Shown here: one piece after another, positions 1 through 8,141 of the stretch
How the letters are laid out: every line of letters begins with the position of its first letter
How positions within the stretch are numbered: position 1 is the first letter of the stretch
From: Bordetella parapertussis
GTDB lineage: Bacteria > Pseudomonadota > Gammaproteobacteria > Burkholderiales > Burkholderiaceae_C
DNA: 64,000 nucleotides
Direction: 5' to 3'
Assembly (NCBI GenBank): GCA_945861305.1
Contig: CAMATW010000006.1
Span: 1-64,000, forward strand
The notes under the pieces: model-generated
What the model saw: the letters and a program-made list of their open reading frames with translations, nothing else
The model's database searches: none
Told to the model about the DNA's origin: nothing
Translations under genes and position numbers: made by a program

Positions 1-1
1 C

Positions 2-676
2 ACCAAATTTGCGCAGACCTTCTCGACCGCTGACGACAACCAACCCGCCGTGACCATCAAGGTCTACCAAGGTGAGCGCGAAATGGCGTCTGGCAACAAG
101 TCTTTGGGTGAATTCAATTTGGAGGGCATCCCCCCCGCCGCCCGTGGCACACCGCAAATCGAGGTGAGTTTTGACATCGATGCCAACGGGATCTTGCATG
201 TGGGTGCCAAAGACAAAGCCACCGGTAAAGAAAACAAAATCACCATCAAAGCCAACTCGGGTTTGAGCGAAGCGGAAATTCAACAAATGGTGAAAGACGC
301 CGAACTCAACGCCGAAGAAGATAAGAAAAAGTTGGAAATGGTGCAAGCGCGAAACAACGCCGAAGCCTCTGTCCACAGCGTAAAGAAAAGCTTGGTTGAT
401 CATGCCGACAAAGTTGACGCTGGCGACAAAGAAAAAATCGAAGCTGCGGTGAAAGAAGTTGAAGAAGCTTTGAAAGACGAAGACAAAGACCAGATCCTGG
501 CCAAAACCGAAGCTTTGATGACCGTGGCACAAAAACTCGGCGAGATGGTCTATGCCGATATGCAAGCCCAACAGCAAGCAGCTGCTGCAGGCGCTGGCGC
601 AGCTTCCGATGCTGGCAAGAAGCCAGACGACGACAATGTGGTCGATGCCGAAGTCAAGGAAGTGAAAAAAGGCTGA
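2..676 (+). CDS. dnaK: Molecular chaperone DnaK (Hsp70), C-terminal part
   Basis: The reading frame is open from the window edge, so the N-terminal ATPase domain lies outside. The visible 224 residues begin in the beta-sandwich peptide-binding domain (motif [10 protein letters not shown], then [11 protein letters not shown]) and continue through the helical lid. The tail is acidic and typical of DnaK ([16 protein letters not shown]). Hsp70 binds unfolded peptides in the cytoplasm through ATP cycles driven by DnaJ and GrpE. dnaJ follows 79 bp downstream on the same strand, the usual order. A strong hairpin lies between the two genes. Identification is secure; the gene is incomplete only because of the window boundary. 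Confidence 0.97.
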   Translation, partial: TKFAQTFSTADDNQPAVTIKVYQGEREMASGNKSLGEFNLEGIPPAARGTPQIEVSFDIDANGILHVGAKDKATGKENKITIKANSGLSEAEIQQMVKDAELNAEEDKKKLEMVQARNNAEASVHSVKKSLVDHADKVDAGDKEKIEAAVKEVEEALKDEDKDQILAKTEALMTVAQKLGEMVYADMQAQQQAAAAGAGAASDAGKKPDDDNVVDAEVKEVKKG

Positions 677-693
677 TCTTTATCTCTCCACCG

Positions 694-725
694 CGCCGCG
701 CATCGCCTGAAAGGGCTGCGCGGCG
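694..725 (+). promoter_or_regulatory. Intercistronic hairpin between dnaK and dnaJ
   Basis: Perfect 9-bp inverted repeat: CGCCGCGCA at 694-702 and TGCGCGGCG at 717-725, with a 14-nt loop that can itself pair. No T-run follows, so it is a poor intrinsic terminator. A role in mRNA processing, stabilisation or partial attenuation between dnaK and dnaJ is inferred. Confidence 0.5.
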
Positions 726-755
726 TTGGTACATTCAACACCCTTAGATACAACC

Positions 756-1892
756 ATGGCCACCAAACGCGATTTTTACGAAATATTGGGTGTACCCAAA
801 AATGCCAGCGACGACGAGATCAAAAAGTCGTATCGAAAAATGGCGATGAAATACCACCCTGACCGCAACCAAGGAGACGCTTCGGCCGAGGTCAAATTCA
901 AAGAGGCCAAAGAAGCCTATGAAATGCTTTCTGACGCTGAAAAACGCGCTGCCTATGACCAGTTTGGCCATGCAGGCGTAGACCCGAATATGCGCGGTGG
1001 CCCTGGCGGCGCAGCTGGTTTTGGCGGCTTTGGCGAATCTTTTGGCGACATCTTCGGCGACATCTTTGGACAAACTCGCAGGCAACAAGGGGCTGGCGGC
1101 AAGCAAGTGTTTCGCGGTAACGACTTAAGTTACGCCATGGATGTGACGCTTGAAGAAGCCGCCATGGGCAAAGAGTCGCAAATTCGCATCCCCAGCTTCG
1201 AGGAATGCACCACCTGTAGCGGCAGCGGTGCCAAGCCAGGCACTTCCGTCAAAGCCTGTGGTACCTGCCAAGGCCAAGGCGTGGTGCAAATGCGCCAAGG
1301 CTTTTTCAGCGTGCAACAAACCTGCCCGCATTGCAGAGGCAGCGGAAAAACCATCACCGACCCCTGCACACCTTGCCATGGTCAGGGCAAAGTCAAAAAA
1401 CAAAAAACACTGGAAATCAAAATTCCTGCAGGCATTGACGACGGTATGCGCATCCGCAGCAGCGGCAACGGTGAACCTGGCACCAACGGTGGCCCCCCAG
1501 GCGACCTGTTCATTGAAATCCGTTTACAAAAACACGAAGTGTTCCAGCGCGATGGCGACGACTTGCATTGCGCAGTCCCCATCAGTTTCACTACCGCCGC
1601 ACTGGGTGGAGAAATCGCTGTTCCCACCCTGAGCGGAGAAGCCGCCATCGATTTGCCCGAAGGCACCCAAACTGGCAAACAATTTCGCTTGCGGGGCAAA
1701 GGCATCAAGGGCGTTCGCTCGAGCTTCCCTGGTGACTTGTACTGCCATATTACGGTAGAGACACCTGTCAAGCTGTCTGAGCACCAGCGCAAGATCTTGA
1801 AGGAACTTGACGAGTCTTTGAAGAAGGGCGGCGATAAACACAAGCCCTCAGAAGCGGGCTGGGCTGACAAGTTAAAGAATTTGTTCAGCTAA
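756..1892 (+). CDS. dnaJ: Co-chaperone DnaJ (Hsp40)
   Basis: This 378-residue class I J-protein stimulates DnaK ATPase and hands over unfolded clients. The J-domain has HPD at residues 34-36. A Gly/Phe-rich linker runs over about 75-120. Four CxxCxGxG zinc-binding repeats follow (Cys 151/154, 168/171, 190/193, 204/207), then the C-terminal client-binding domain. The start is the ATG at 756 ([13 protein letters not shown]), which matches the family N-terminus. An in-frame TTG at 726 would add ten unrelated residues. The 3' end overlaps the facing CapA-like gene by 4 bp. Length and all motifs are normal. Confidence 0.97.
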   Translation: MATKRDFYEILGVPKNASDDEIKKSYRKMAMKYHPDRNQGDASAEVKFKEAKEAYEMLSDAEKRAAYDQFGHAGVDPNMRGGPGGAAGFGGFGESFGDIFGDIFGQTRRQQGAGGKQVFRGNDLSYAMDVTLEEAAMGKESQIRIPSFEECTTCSGSGAKPGTSVKACGTCQGQGVVQMRQGFFSVQQTCPHCRGSGKTITDPCTPCHGQGKVKKQKTLEIKIPAGIDDGMRIRSSGNGEPGTNGGPPGDLFIEIRLQKHEVFQRDGDDLHCAVPISFTTAALGGEIAVPTLSGEAAIDLPEGTQTGKQFRLRGKGIKGVRSSFPGDLYCHITVETPVKLSEHQRKILKELDESLKKGGDKHKPSEAGWADKLKNLFS

Positions 1893-2872
1893 GGTTTGCA
1901 GTCTTGAAAACCAGACTCGCCACGCTGCCAACACTGACCGGCATCATGGCGTGAAGGGCGTGGCGTGGCGTGTTTGTCAATCCGTGCCACGTGAATGCGT
2001 GCTTGCCTCACCCCCTCTTTATCAACAGCCAATTGCAACGCCCAGCCTGTGGTGTTTTCCAAACTGCTGTAGCCGTCAAACACAAAATTGCCTAGGCTGT
2101 AGACGATAGGTCGGCCTTTGTAGAACTCGGTGTTTTGGGTCACATGCGGATGGCTGCCCACCACCGCATCCGCACCTGCATCAATCATCAATCTGGCCAA
2201 GCGTTGCTGTCGAGTGGTGGCATAGGGCTCATCTTCAACACCCCAATGCATGAAGGGAATCACCACATCAGCTTGGTGAATTTGACGTGCGGCTTTTATA
2301 TCTGCAACCACTTGCTCGTCGTCGCTCCATGCAGAACCAGGCCTATCAACATCGGCCTCAAAGCTGCGTGGGAAAAATTCGTTGTAGCCTAAAACAGCGA
2401 TGGTGATGCCTTGACGCTTGAACAGCAAGGGCGTGTGTGCTTGCTGCAAATCACGTCCGCCGCCAAAATATGGGATCTTGGCTTGGTTTAAAAAGTCGAG
2501 CATTTGATCAAATGCTGCAGGACCAAAATCACCCGTATGGTTGTTGGCCAACGAAACGGCATCAAAATGTTTTTTGAGCAACTTGAGCACACGAGTATGG
2601 GCTCTGAACGTAAAGGGTTTGTCTTCAGCTTTGCCAATGGTGGAAATTACGCATTCCAAGTTGCCAATGCGAATATCGCTTTGGTTAAGAATTGGGGCAA
2701 AGGACTCAAAAGGGTTGTGACCCTGTGCGATGCGTTTGCCGGGCAATTCAGCCAACATCAAGTCGCCCACAAACACCATAGACACATCTGCGGTTTGCGC
2801 GAAAGCATTCGCACAGCATAGCCATGTACCCACGGCAGTCGCAACCCATCTTGAGGTGAAGCGTCGATTCAT
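1889..2872 (-). CDS. Exported CapA-family metallophosphoesterase-like protein
   Basis: A 327-residue protein with a signal peptide (cleavage probably after ANAFAQ, near residue 26) and the CapA/PgsA poly-gamma-glutamate capsule family fold. Visible family motifs are VGDLML (35-40), NLE (71-73), SLANNH (107-112), and the later MHWG and GSHPHV metal-binding-type blocks. CapA proteins resemble calcineurin-type phosphoesterases and act outside the cytoplasm in poly-gamma-glutamate export or anchoring. It is the last gene of a tightly overlapping set behind two cyanophycin synthetases (4-bp overlap with the preceding 140-codon gene). A role in another amino-acid polymer is therefore possible but unproven. 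No CapB or CapC is visible nearby. Confidence 0.82.
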   Translation of the reverse strand: MNRRFTSRWVATAVGTWLCCANAFAQTADVSMVFVGDLMLAELPGKRIAQGHNPFESFAPILNQSDIRIGNLECVISTIGKAEDKPFTFRAHTRVLKLLKKHFDAVSLANNHTGDFGPAAFDQMLDFLNQAKIPYFGGGRDLQQAHTPLLFKRQGITIAVLGYNEFFPRSFEADVDRPGSAWSDDEQVVADIKAARQIHQADVVIPFMHWGVEDEPYATTRQQRLARLMIDAGADAVVGSHPHVTQNTEFYKGRPIVYSLGNFVFDGYSSLENTTGWALQLAVDKEGVRQARIHVARIDKHATPRPSRHDAGQCWQRGESGFQDCKP

Positions 2873-3291
2873 GGCGCGTCCATCACAGTGCAGTCATAGC
2901 TGAGTTCGCGTCCCAAATCGGGGGAGTAAAGCTGCTGCCTGCCAGTCAAGCTTTGGTTCTTGGCAAAAGGTGGCAAATAAGTGGCTTGCTGAAGAATGAG
3001 GGCTTGCCCAGAAGAGCGGTAAGAGACTGTGATTTTGATGTGCTCAATTTGATCGCTACCTTGGCTGACAATGGCTTTGAACCGGAAGCGCTCTAAGTCG
3101 ATGGGCTTGGCGGTATACGGTTGTGAAGTGGGAACAAAAACAAATGCGTAGTCCTCACCGCCAGCAAAGAGTTGGCACTGCAAGCGCAGTTGCTGGTTTG
3201 ATGCAAGGCTTGCCGTCGCCGACAAAAACAAAGCTGCCGTCATGCAAGACCACTTCAATAGGCAGAGTTGGCTTGGCATGAAGGTCTGCAT
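2869..3291 (-). CDS. Small exported protein of unknown function in the cyanophycin operon
   Basis: 140 residues, not recognised. The N-terminus has a hydrophobic stretch (about residues 12-30, ending near SLASNQQ) that looks like a Sec signal peptide, so a periplasmic location is inferred. The mature part is beta-rich in appearance, with two cysteines (near 39 and 134) that could form a disulfide. Its start codon shares one base with the cphA stop codon and its end overlaps the CapA-like gene by 4 bp. Translational coupling to both neighbours is likely. An internal ATG at residue 5 is an alternative start. Confidence 0.7.
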   Translation of the reverse strand: MQTFMPSQLCLLKWSCMTAALFLSATASLASNQQLRLQCQLFAGGEDYAFVFVPTSQPYTAKPIDLERFRFKAIVSQGSDQIEHIKITVSYRSSGQALILQQATYLPPFAKNQSLTGRQQLYSPDLGRELSYDCTVMDAP

Positions 3292-5888
3292 TACGCCTTG
3301 GTTGATGGCGCAGACTCTTTCATGCGCATTTGCACATGTGCCATCGACTCTTGGATTTGATCAATGAGGATGAGGCACACATCGCCAGCTTGGAGCTTTT
3401 CCAAGGCACGATCGATGGCTTTGAATTCACCGTACACGTCTTCAATGGTTTGGACGCGGGTAGCCCCTTGCAAACCTTCGCGTAACAAAGCAATGACTTC
3501 TCCGTCAGTACGCCCGCGTTGGCACGCGTCTTCGAAAAGAATGACATCGTCAAATGCGTGACCAATATTGCGGGTCAGGGCTCGCAAATCTTCATCTCGC
3601 CTGTCACCTGTTCCGCATATCACCACACTGCGGCGATTGGCCGGAAAAATATTGACAGCCTCGACAATGGCTTTCACGGCATCTGCGTTGTGGCCAAAAT
3701 CGACAATCACTTTGGCTTGCTTATAGTCAAAAACATTGAAGCGCCCAGGAACGCTTTGGGCATCACTGACAAAATGACTCAAGGCCTCACACATGCCTTC
3801 CCAGTTCAGTTTCAAGGCCCAGCCAGCAGCAATAGCCGCCATGACATTGGCGACTTGAAAACGCAAAGCGCCGTTGTGGGTAATGGGGACTTGCGCCAAG
3901 GGAATATGCATTTGAAATTTACCCTCGGCAGCGATGATGTGGCCGCCATCTACAAACAGTACGCGCTTGCCTTGAGCGCGGTGCGTCGCCAAAGCAGGGG
4001 CTTTGGCGTCATAGGCAAAAAAGGTGACGGCGCTGGGACATTGGGCTGCCATAGCCACGACCAAAGGGTCCTCTGCGTTCAGAACAGCCATGCCAGATGG
4101 ATCCACATTGCGCACGATAACGCGCTTGAGAACAGCCAAATCTTCAACGGTAGATATGTAGTTCAAACCAAGGTGGTCACCACTGCCAATATTGGTGACA
4201 ACAGCCACTTGGCAGCGGTCAAACGCCAAGCCTTCACGCAACATACCGCCACGGGCAGTTTCCAGTACCGCAGCATCAACATTGGGATGCATCAAGACGC
4301 GCAGTGCGCTTTGGGGACCAGCGCAGTCGCCTGAATCAAATTGGTAACCATTGGCATACACACCATCGGTGTTGGCAATGCCCATGCGAAGACCACTGGA
4401 GGCAAGCAAGTGGGAAATCAAACGCACAGTGGTGGTTTTGCCATTGGTGCCAGTCACTGCAACCACTGGGATTCGACCGTTTTCACCATCAGGGAACATC
4501 TGTTCGATGACCGCCTTGCCAACATCGCGTCCTTTGCCAAATGAGGGGCTCAAGTGCATACGTAATCCAGGTGCGGCATTGACCTCGATGATGCCGCCGT
4601 TTTGCTCTTCTAAGGGGCGCAAAATGGTTTCACAAACAATGTCGACACCGCATATATCCAAGCCCACCATTTGAGCGGCCAAGACTGCGCTGGCAGCGAC
4701 TTCAGGATGCACGTCATCGGTGACATCGGTCGCAGAGCCACCGGTGGACAAATTGGCGTTGTTGCGCATGATGACTCGCATACCTTTGGGCGCAACACTG
4801 CTTTCATCTAGGTTTTGCTCTTGCAAGCAAGACAAGGCAACTTCATCGATACGGATGCGTGTTAATGGGTAAGAGTGCCCTTCTCCTCGCAAGGGGTCTG
4901 CGTTAACAATATCGACCAACTGACGAACAGTGTGTTTGCCATCGCCCACAACAAGTGCGGGCTCACGACGAGCAGCAGCAACCAATTTGTCACCAATCAC
5001 CAGCATACGGTAATCGCTACCGGGCAAATAACGCTCGACCATGATGTCTTCACGGTAGCGCAAAGCAATTTTGTAAGCGGTAGCCAACTCCTCGCGGGTT
5101 TTGACATTCACAGCCACGCCCTTACCTTGGTTACCGTCTTGCGGTTTAACCACCACAGGCAGACCAATTTCTTGGGCGACTGCCCAAGCGTCATCAACAT
5201 CTTTGACGGGTCGGCCCTCTGGTACGGGCAAGCCAGCCATACGGAAAAGTTTCTTCGTCAGCTCTTTGTCTTGCGCAATGGATTCGGCTATGGCGCTGCT
5301 GGCGTCGGTTTCAGCGGCTTGAATGCGTCGCTGTTTGCTGCCCCACCCGAGTTGCACCAAACTGCCTTCGGTTAAACGAATGTATGGAATATTTCTGTTC
5401 AGTCCTGCATTGACGATGGATGCGGTGGACGGTCCTAAACGCAAATCTTCATCGACTTCGCGCAATTGTGCAATGGCTTTGGCAAGGGGAAAATCGGTGT
5501 TGTTCAATGCGGCAAGCAACAACTCTTGGGCATAGCCAATGGCCAAGCGTCCCACCTGCTCCACCGTGTACTGCACCACCACTTGGTACAAGCCCTCTTT
5601 AGGCGTAGCCGTGGTGCGGCTAAAAGTCACCGGACAACTTGCTTCAATCTGTAAAGAAAGCGTGGCTTCTTCTAAAGCGTGGGCAAAGGTATAAACAGAC
5701 TCCGAAGTACTGTTGTAAATGCTGTAGATGGAAGGAAATAAATGCCTAAGACGCTTAGAAAAATCAGGCACGCTGATTCGTAAATCTATATTGTTTTGGG
5801 TATCGCATTGAACCAAGGCTTCAACAGAGGTGTGTTTTGACCAGAGGTTGGGGCCGCGCAGCGCCCTCGTTCGCGTGACTTCTATCAC
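3291..5888 (-). CDS. cphA: Cyanophycin synthetase with intact Mur-ligase domain
   Basis: An 865-residue enzyme polymerising Asp and Arg into multi-L-arginyl-poly-L-aspartate. Order: N-domain (1-150), ATP-grasp domain adding Asp (about 190-470; KPQDGNQGKGVAV, EVNAAPG), and Mur-ligase-like domain adding Arg (about 475-860). The P-loop is intact (GTNGKTT at 480-486). The N-domain is unusual: where the partner protein has HIIEH, this one reads HALEE (70-74), and the surrounding conserved block is diverged. The start overlaps the end of cphA' by 4 bp, so the two products are probably made in a fixed ratio. Adjacent cphA' and cphA genes are known from other betaproteobacteria. No cyanophycinase lies in the window. 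Confidence 0.95.
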   Translation of the reverse strand: MIEVTRTRALRGPNLWSKHTSVEALVQCDTQNNIDLRISVPDFSKRLRHLFPSIYSIYNSTSESVYTFAHALEEATLSLQIEASCPVTFSRTTATPKEGLYQVVVQYTVEQVGRLAIGYAQELLLAALNNTDFPLAKAIAQLREVDEDLRLGPSTASIVNAGLNRNIPYIRLTEGSLVQLGWGSKQRRIQAAETDASSAIAESIAQDKELTKKLFRMAGLPVPEGRPVKDVDDAWAVAQEIGLPVVVKPQDGNQGKGVAVNVKTREELATAYKIALRYREDIMVERYLPGSDYRMLVIGDKLVAAARREPALVVGDGKHTVRQLVDIVNADPLRGEGHSYPLTRIRIDEVALSCLQEQNLDESSVAPKGMRVIMRNNANLSTGGSATDVTDDVHPEVAASAVLAAQMVGLDICGVDIVCETILRPLEEQNGGIIEVNAAPGLRMHLSPSFGKGRDVGKAVIEQMFPDGENGRIPVVAVTGTNGKTTTVRLISHLLASSGLRMGIANTDGVYANGYQFDSGDCAGPQSALRVLMHPNVDAAVLETARGGMLREGLAFDRCQVAVVTNIGSGDHLGLNYISTVEDLAVLKRVIVRNVDPSGMAVLNAEDPLVVAMAAQCPSAVTFFAYDAKAPALATHRAQGKRVLFVDGGHIIAAEGKFQMHIPLAQVPITHNGALRFQVANVMAAIAAGWALKLNWEGMCEALSHFVSDAQSVPGRFNVFDYKQAKVIVDFGHNADAVKAIVEAVNIFPANRRSVVICGTGDRRDEDLRALTRNIGHAFDDVILFEDACQRGRTDGEVIALLREGLQGATRVQTIEDVYGEFKAIDRALEKLQAGDVCLILIDQIQESMAHVQMRMKESAPSTKA

Positions 5889-8095
5889 TGACCACTCCCC
5901 TTTGATGAAGTGGGTAGATTGACGCTTTTTTGCGAAAAGCTTTTCAACCCAGCCCTGATGAGATCAGTAGATATATCCAAAGTTTGGGCAACAGCGACAG
6001 CAGCGCACAAGGTGGACAGGCTGATGCCACCCTGTTGCATGAGTTGCTGAATGGGCTCGGCATCGGTTCGCAACATGCTGACCTCTTTGGCGCCGTGGGC
6101 AAAGAAAATTTGATGGTCGCGGTAAAACACCACACGCTGTGATTTTTCACGCGCAGTTTCAATGACGGGGTTGTTGTCTTCATGGCTGTAGAAAAAAACA
6201 TCGCCGTCGCTGAGTTCTTCAAATGACACGGTCACTTCGTCGCAGGCATTAAGCACCGCCACACCTTCAGGCAAAACGACATCGACTTGGTTGCGCATGA
6301 CGCTTCGCATTTGCTCGGGTGTACGGATGTCATGTACTTCAAGTCCGACTGGCTCAGGCACACCCGTGACCACCCCAACCAAACATCGGTCATAGGCCAA
6401 GCCTTCATCCATCAATTGCATGCCAGCACTTTCAAAAACAGCAGCATCCAACACACGGTTGATCAGCAAGCGCTGCCCTAACTCAAACGAGCGTGCATCT
6501 TTGCTGACAACACGTCGCTGGTCAAGGTATAAACCATCCGCACATGCCAAGCCGGTGTGCTTGCCACTGAGTTCAAACAACCATGCAATGATTTTGGAGA
6601 GCTCGGTGGTTTGGTGACTGCCCATCACGCCCACAATAGGGATACGACCAGAATCTGAGGGCTCAAACAACTGGTCCACGATGGCTTGACCCACAGGCCG
6701 AGGTTTCCCAACCACAGGCTTTAAATGCATCAACAGACCTGGCCCTGCATTGACCTCAACCACAGCGCCATGCACCTCTTGCAAAGGCCGAGATACATCG
6801 GGCGTCACCAAATCGATGCCAGCGATATCTAAGCCCACCACTTTAGCGGCAAGAATCGCCATGTCTGCTACTTGAGGATGCACATCATCGGTGACATCGT
6901 TGGCCATATTGCCAGTACGCTGAACAATGATGACCTTACCTTTGTCAGGCACGCTGTGCACTTCGAAGCCTTGTTTTTGGATTTCCAAAACAATATTGCC
7001 TTGCTCTGACAAAATAATTTTTTCTAAAGGAAATTCTTCTTCAAAGCCGCGACGTGGGTCGGTGTTGACTTGCTCATCGATGAGCTGCTCCACCGTAGAA
7101 ACACCGTCACCAACAATTTGCACCGTTTCGCCCCGCGAAGCTGCCACAACCTTGTCACCCACCACCAGCAAGCGATGCTCTTCGCCCACGATGAATTGTT
7201 CAACGATGACTTCGTTGTTCTCTTCCTCGCGCAAAGCAATATCAAAAGCAGCATGAACTTCAGCTTGGGTTTTCAAATCGAGTGACACACCACGGCCATG
7301 GTTAGCGTCAATCGGTTTGAGGACCACGGGTAAACCGATGTCTTGCGCCACAGACCACGCCTCCTCTGCTGTAGTGACAGTACGACCTTTGGGTACAGGG
7401 ACGCCACACTGTGTGAGCAAACGCTTGGTGAGGTCTTTGTCGCTGGAAATATGTTCTGCAATGGCACTGGTTTTGTCTGTTTCAGCAGTCCAAATACGCC
7501 GCTGACGCGAGCCATAACCCAGTTGCACCAAATTGCCAGTGGTGAGGCGGATAGAAGGAATGCGTCTCTCGGTGGCAGCGTCTACGATGCAAGCGGTGCT
7601 GGGACCCAAACACAATCGGTCCACCATGTCTTTGAGCTTTTTGACCGTGGCCTTGGCATCAAAGGGTTTGTTGTTGATGGCGGCCATCACCAGGTTGCGA
7701 GCGTCAACCAAACTTTCCAAACCGATTTCCTCTTGCCGCGCTCTGAAAACCACTTTGTAGACGCCGCTGGTACTGGTTTCTCTGGCCTTGCCAAAACTCA
7801 CCTGCATGCCAGCCAAGGTTTGCAACTCGATGGCCACATGCTCGATGATGTGCCCAGCCCAAGTCCCATCGCGTAAGCGCCAGACAAACCCACCCACCTC
7901 GCCCACGCTGCAATGGTGTTGGTGCAAACTGGGTAAGTGTTCAATCAAGCGGTCGACAAAACCAGGGATGGTGTTGGAGGGAAATTTTTCCAACTCACCA
8001 ATATCCAACCAAGCTTCAACTGCAGAGCGGTAGGTCCAAAAATTGGGGCCGCGTAAAAAGCGCTGCTGAAGAATTTGGATATCGTCGAATGTCAT
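5885..8095 (-). CDS. cphA': Cyanophycin synthetase paralogue lacking the Mur-ligase P-loop
   Basis: 736 residues, about 130 shorter than its partner. The N-domain has the conserved block GHIIEHVAIELQ (81-92) containing HxxEH. The ATP-grasp domain looks intact (KPIDANHGRGV near 260-270; EVNAGPG near 447-453). The C-terminal Mur-like domain is degenerate: where the partner has TGTNGKTT this protein reads MGSHQTTEL (491-499), with no GK, so it should not bind ATP there. The domain is also truncated. It is the first gene of the minus-strand cyanophycin operon, with the divergent ABC exporter upstream. It probably works with cphA as a heteromeric system; that is inference. Confidence 0.92.
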   Translation of the reverse strand: MTFDDIQILQQRFLRGPNFWTYRSAVEAWLDIGELEKFPSNTIPGFVDRLIEHLPSLHQHHCSVGEVGGFVWRLRDGTWAGHIIEHVAIELQTLAGMQVSFGKARETSTSGVYKVVFRARQEEIGLESLVDARNLVMAAINNKPFDAKATVKKLKDMVDRLCLGPSTACIVDAATERRIPSIRLTTGNLVQLGYGSRQRRIWTAETDKTSAIAEHISSDKDLTKRLLTQCGVPVPKGRTVTTAEEAWSVAQDIGLPVVLKPIDANHGRGVSLDLKTQAEVHAAFDIALREEENNEVIVEQFIVGEEHRLLVVGDKVVAASRGETVQIVGDGVSTVEQLIDEQVNTDPRRGFEEEFPLEKIILSEQGNIVLEIQKQGFEVHSVPDKGKVIIVQRTGNMANDVTDDVHPQVADMAILAAKVVGLDIAGIDLVTPDVSRPLQEVHGAVVEVNAGPGLLMHLKPVVGKPRPVGQAIVDQLFEPSDSGRIPIVGVMGSHQTTELSKIIAWLFELSGKHTGLACADGLYLDQRRVVSKDARSFELGQRLLINRVLDAAVFESAGMQLMDEGLAYDRCLVGVVTGVPEPVGLEVHDIRTPEQMRSVMRNQVDVVLPEGVAVLNACDEVTVSFEELSDGDVFFYSHEDNNPVIETAREKSQRVVFYRDHQIFFAHGAKEVSMLRTDAEPIQQLMQQGGISLSTLCAAVAVAQTLDISTDLIRAGLKSFSQKSVNLPTSSKGSGQ

Positions 8096-8141
8096 AATCG
8101 AAGCCTTGTAATTAATTAGCGTTTATTTTTTGAAAATCGGA
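8096..8141. promoter_or_regulatory. Divergent promoter region between cphA' and the ABC exporter gene
   Basis: Only 34-46 bp of AT-rich DNA separate the two divergent start codons. On the minus strand TACAAG ends 9 nt before the cphA' ATG, a weak -10-like match. No clear Shine-Dalgarno sequence precedes either start. Both transcription units must be controlled from this short segment or from within the coding sequences. Confidence 0.4.

Noticed and set aside
1918..1965. CGCCACGC/GCGTGGCG inverted repeat as a dnaJ terminator
   Set aside because: It lies in the CapA-like coding sequence with a 32-nt loop and no T-run. It is probably a chance repeat in GC-rich codons.
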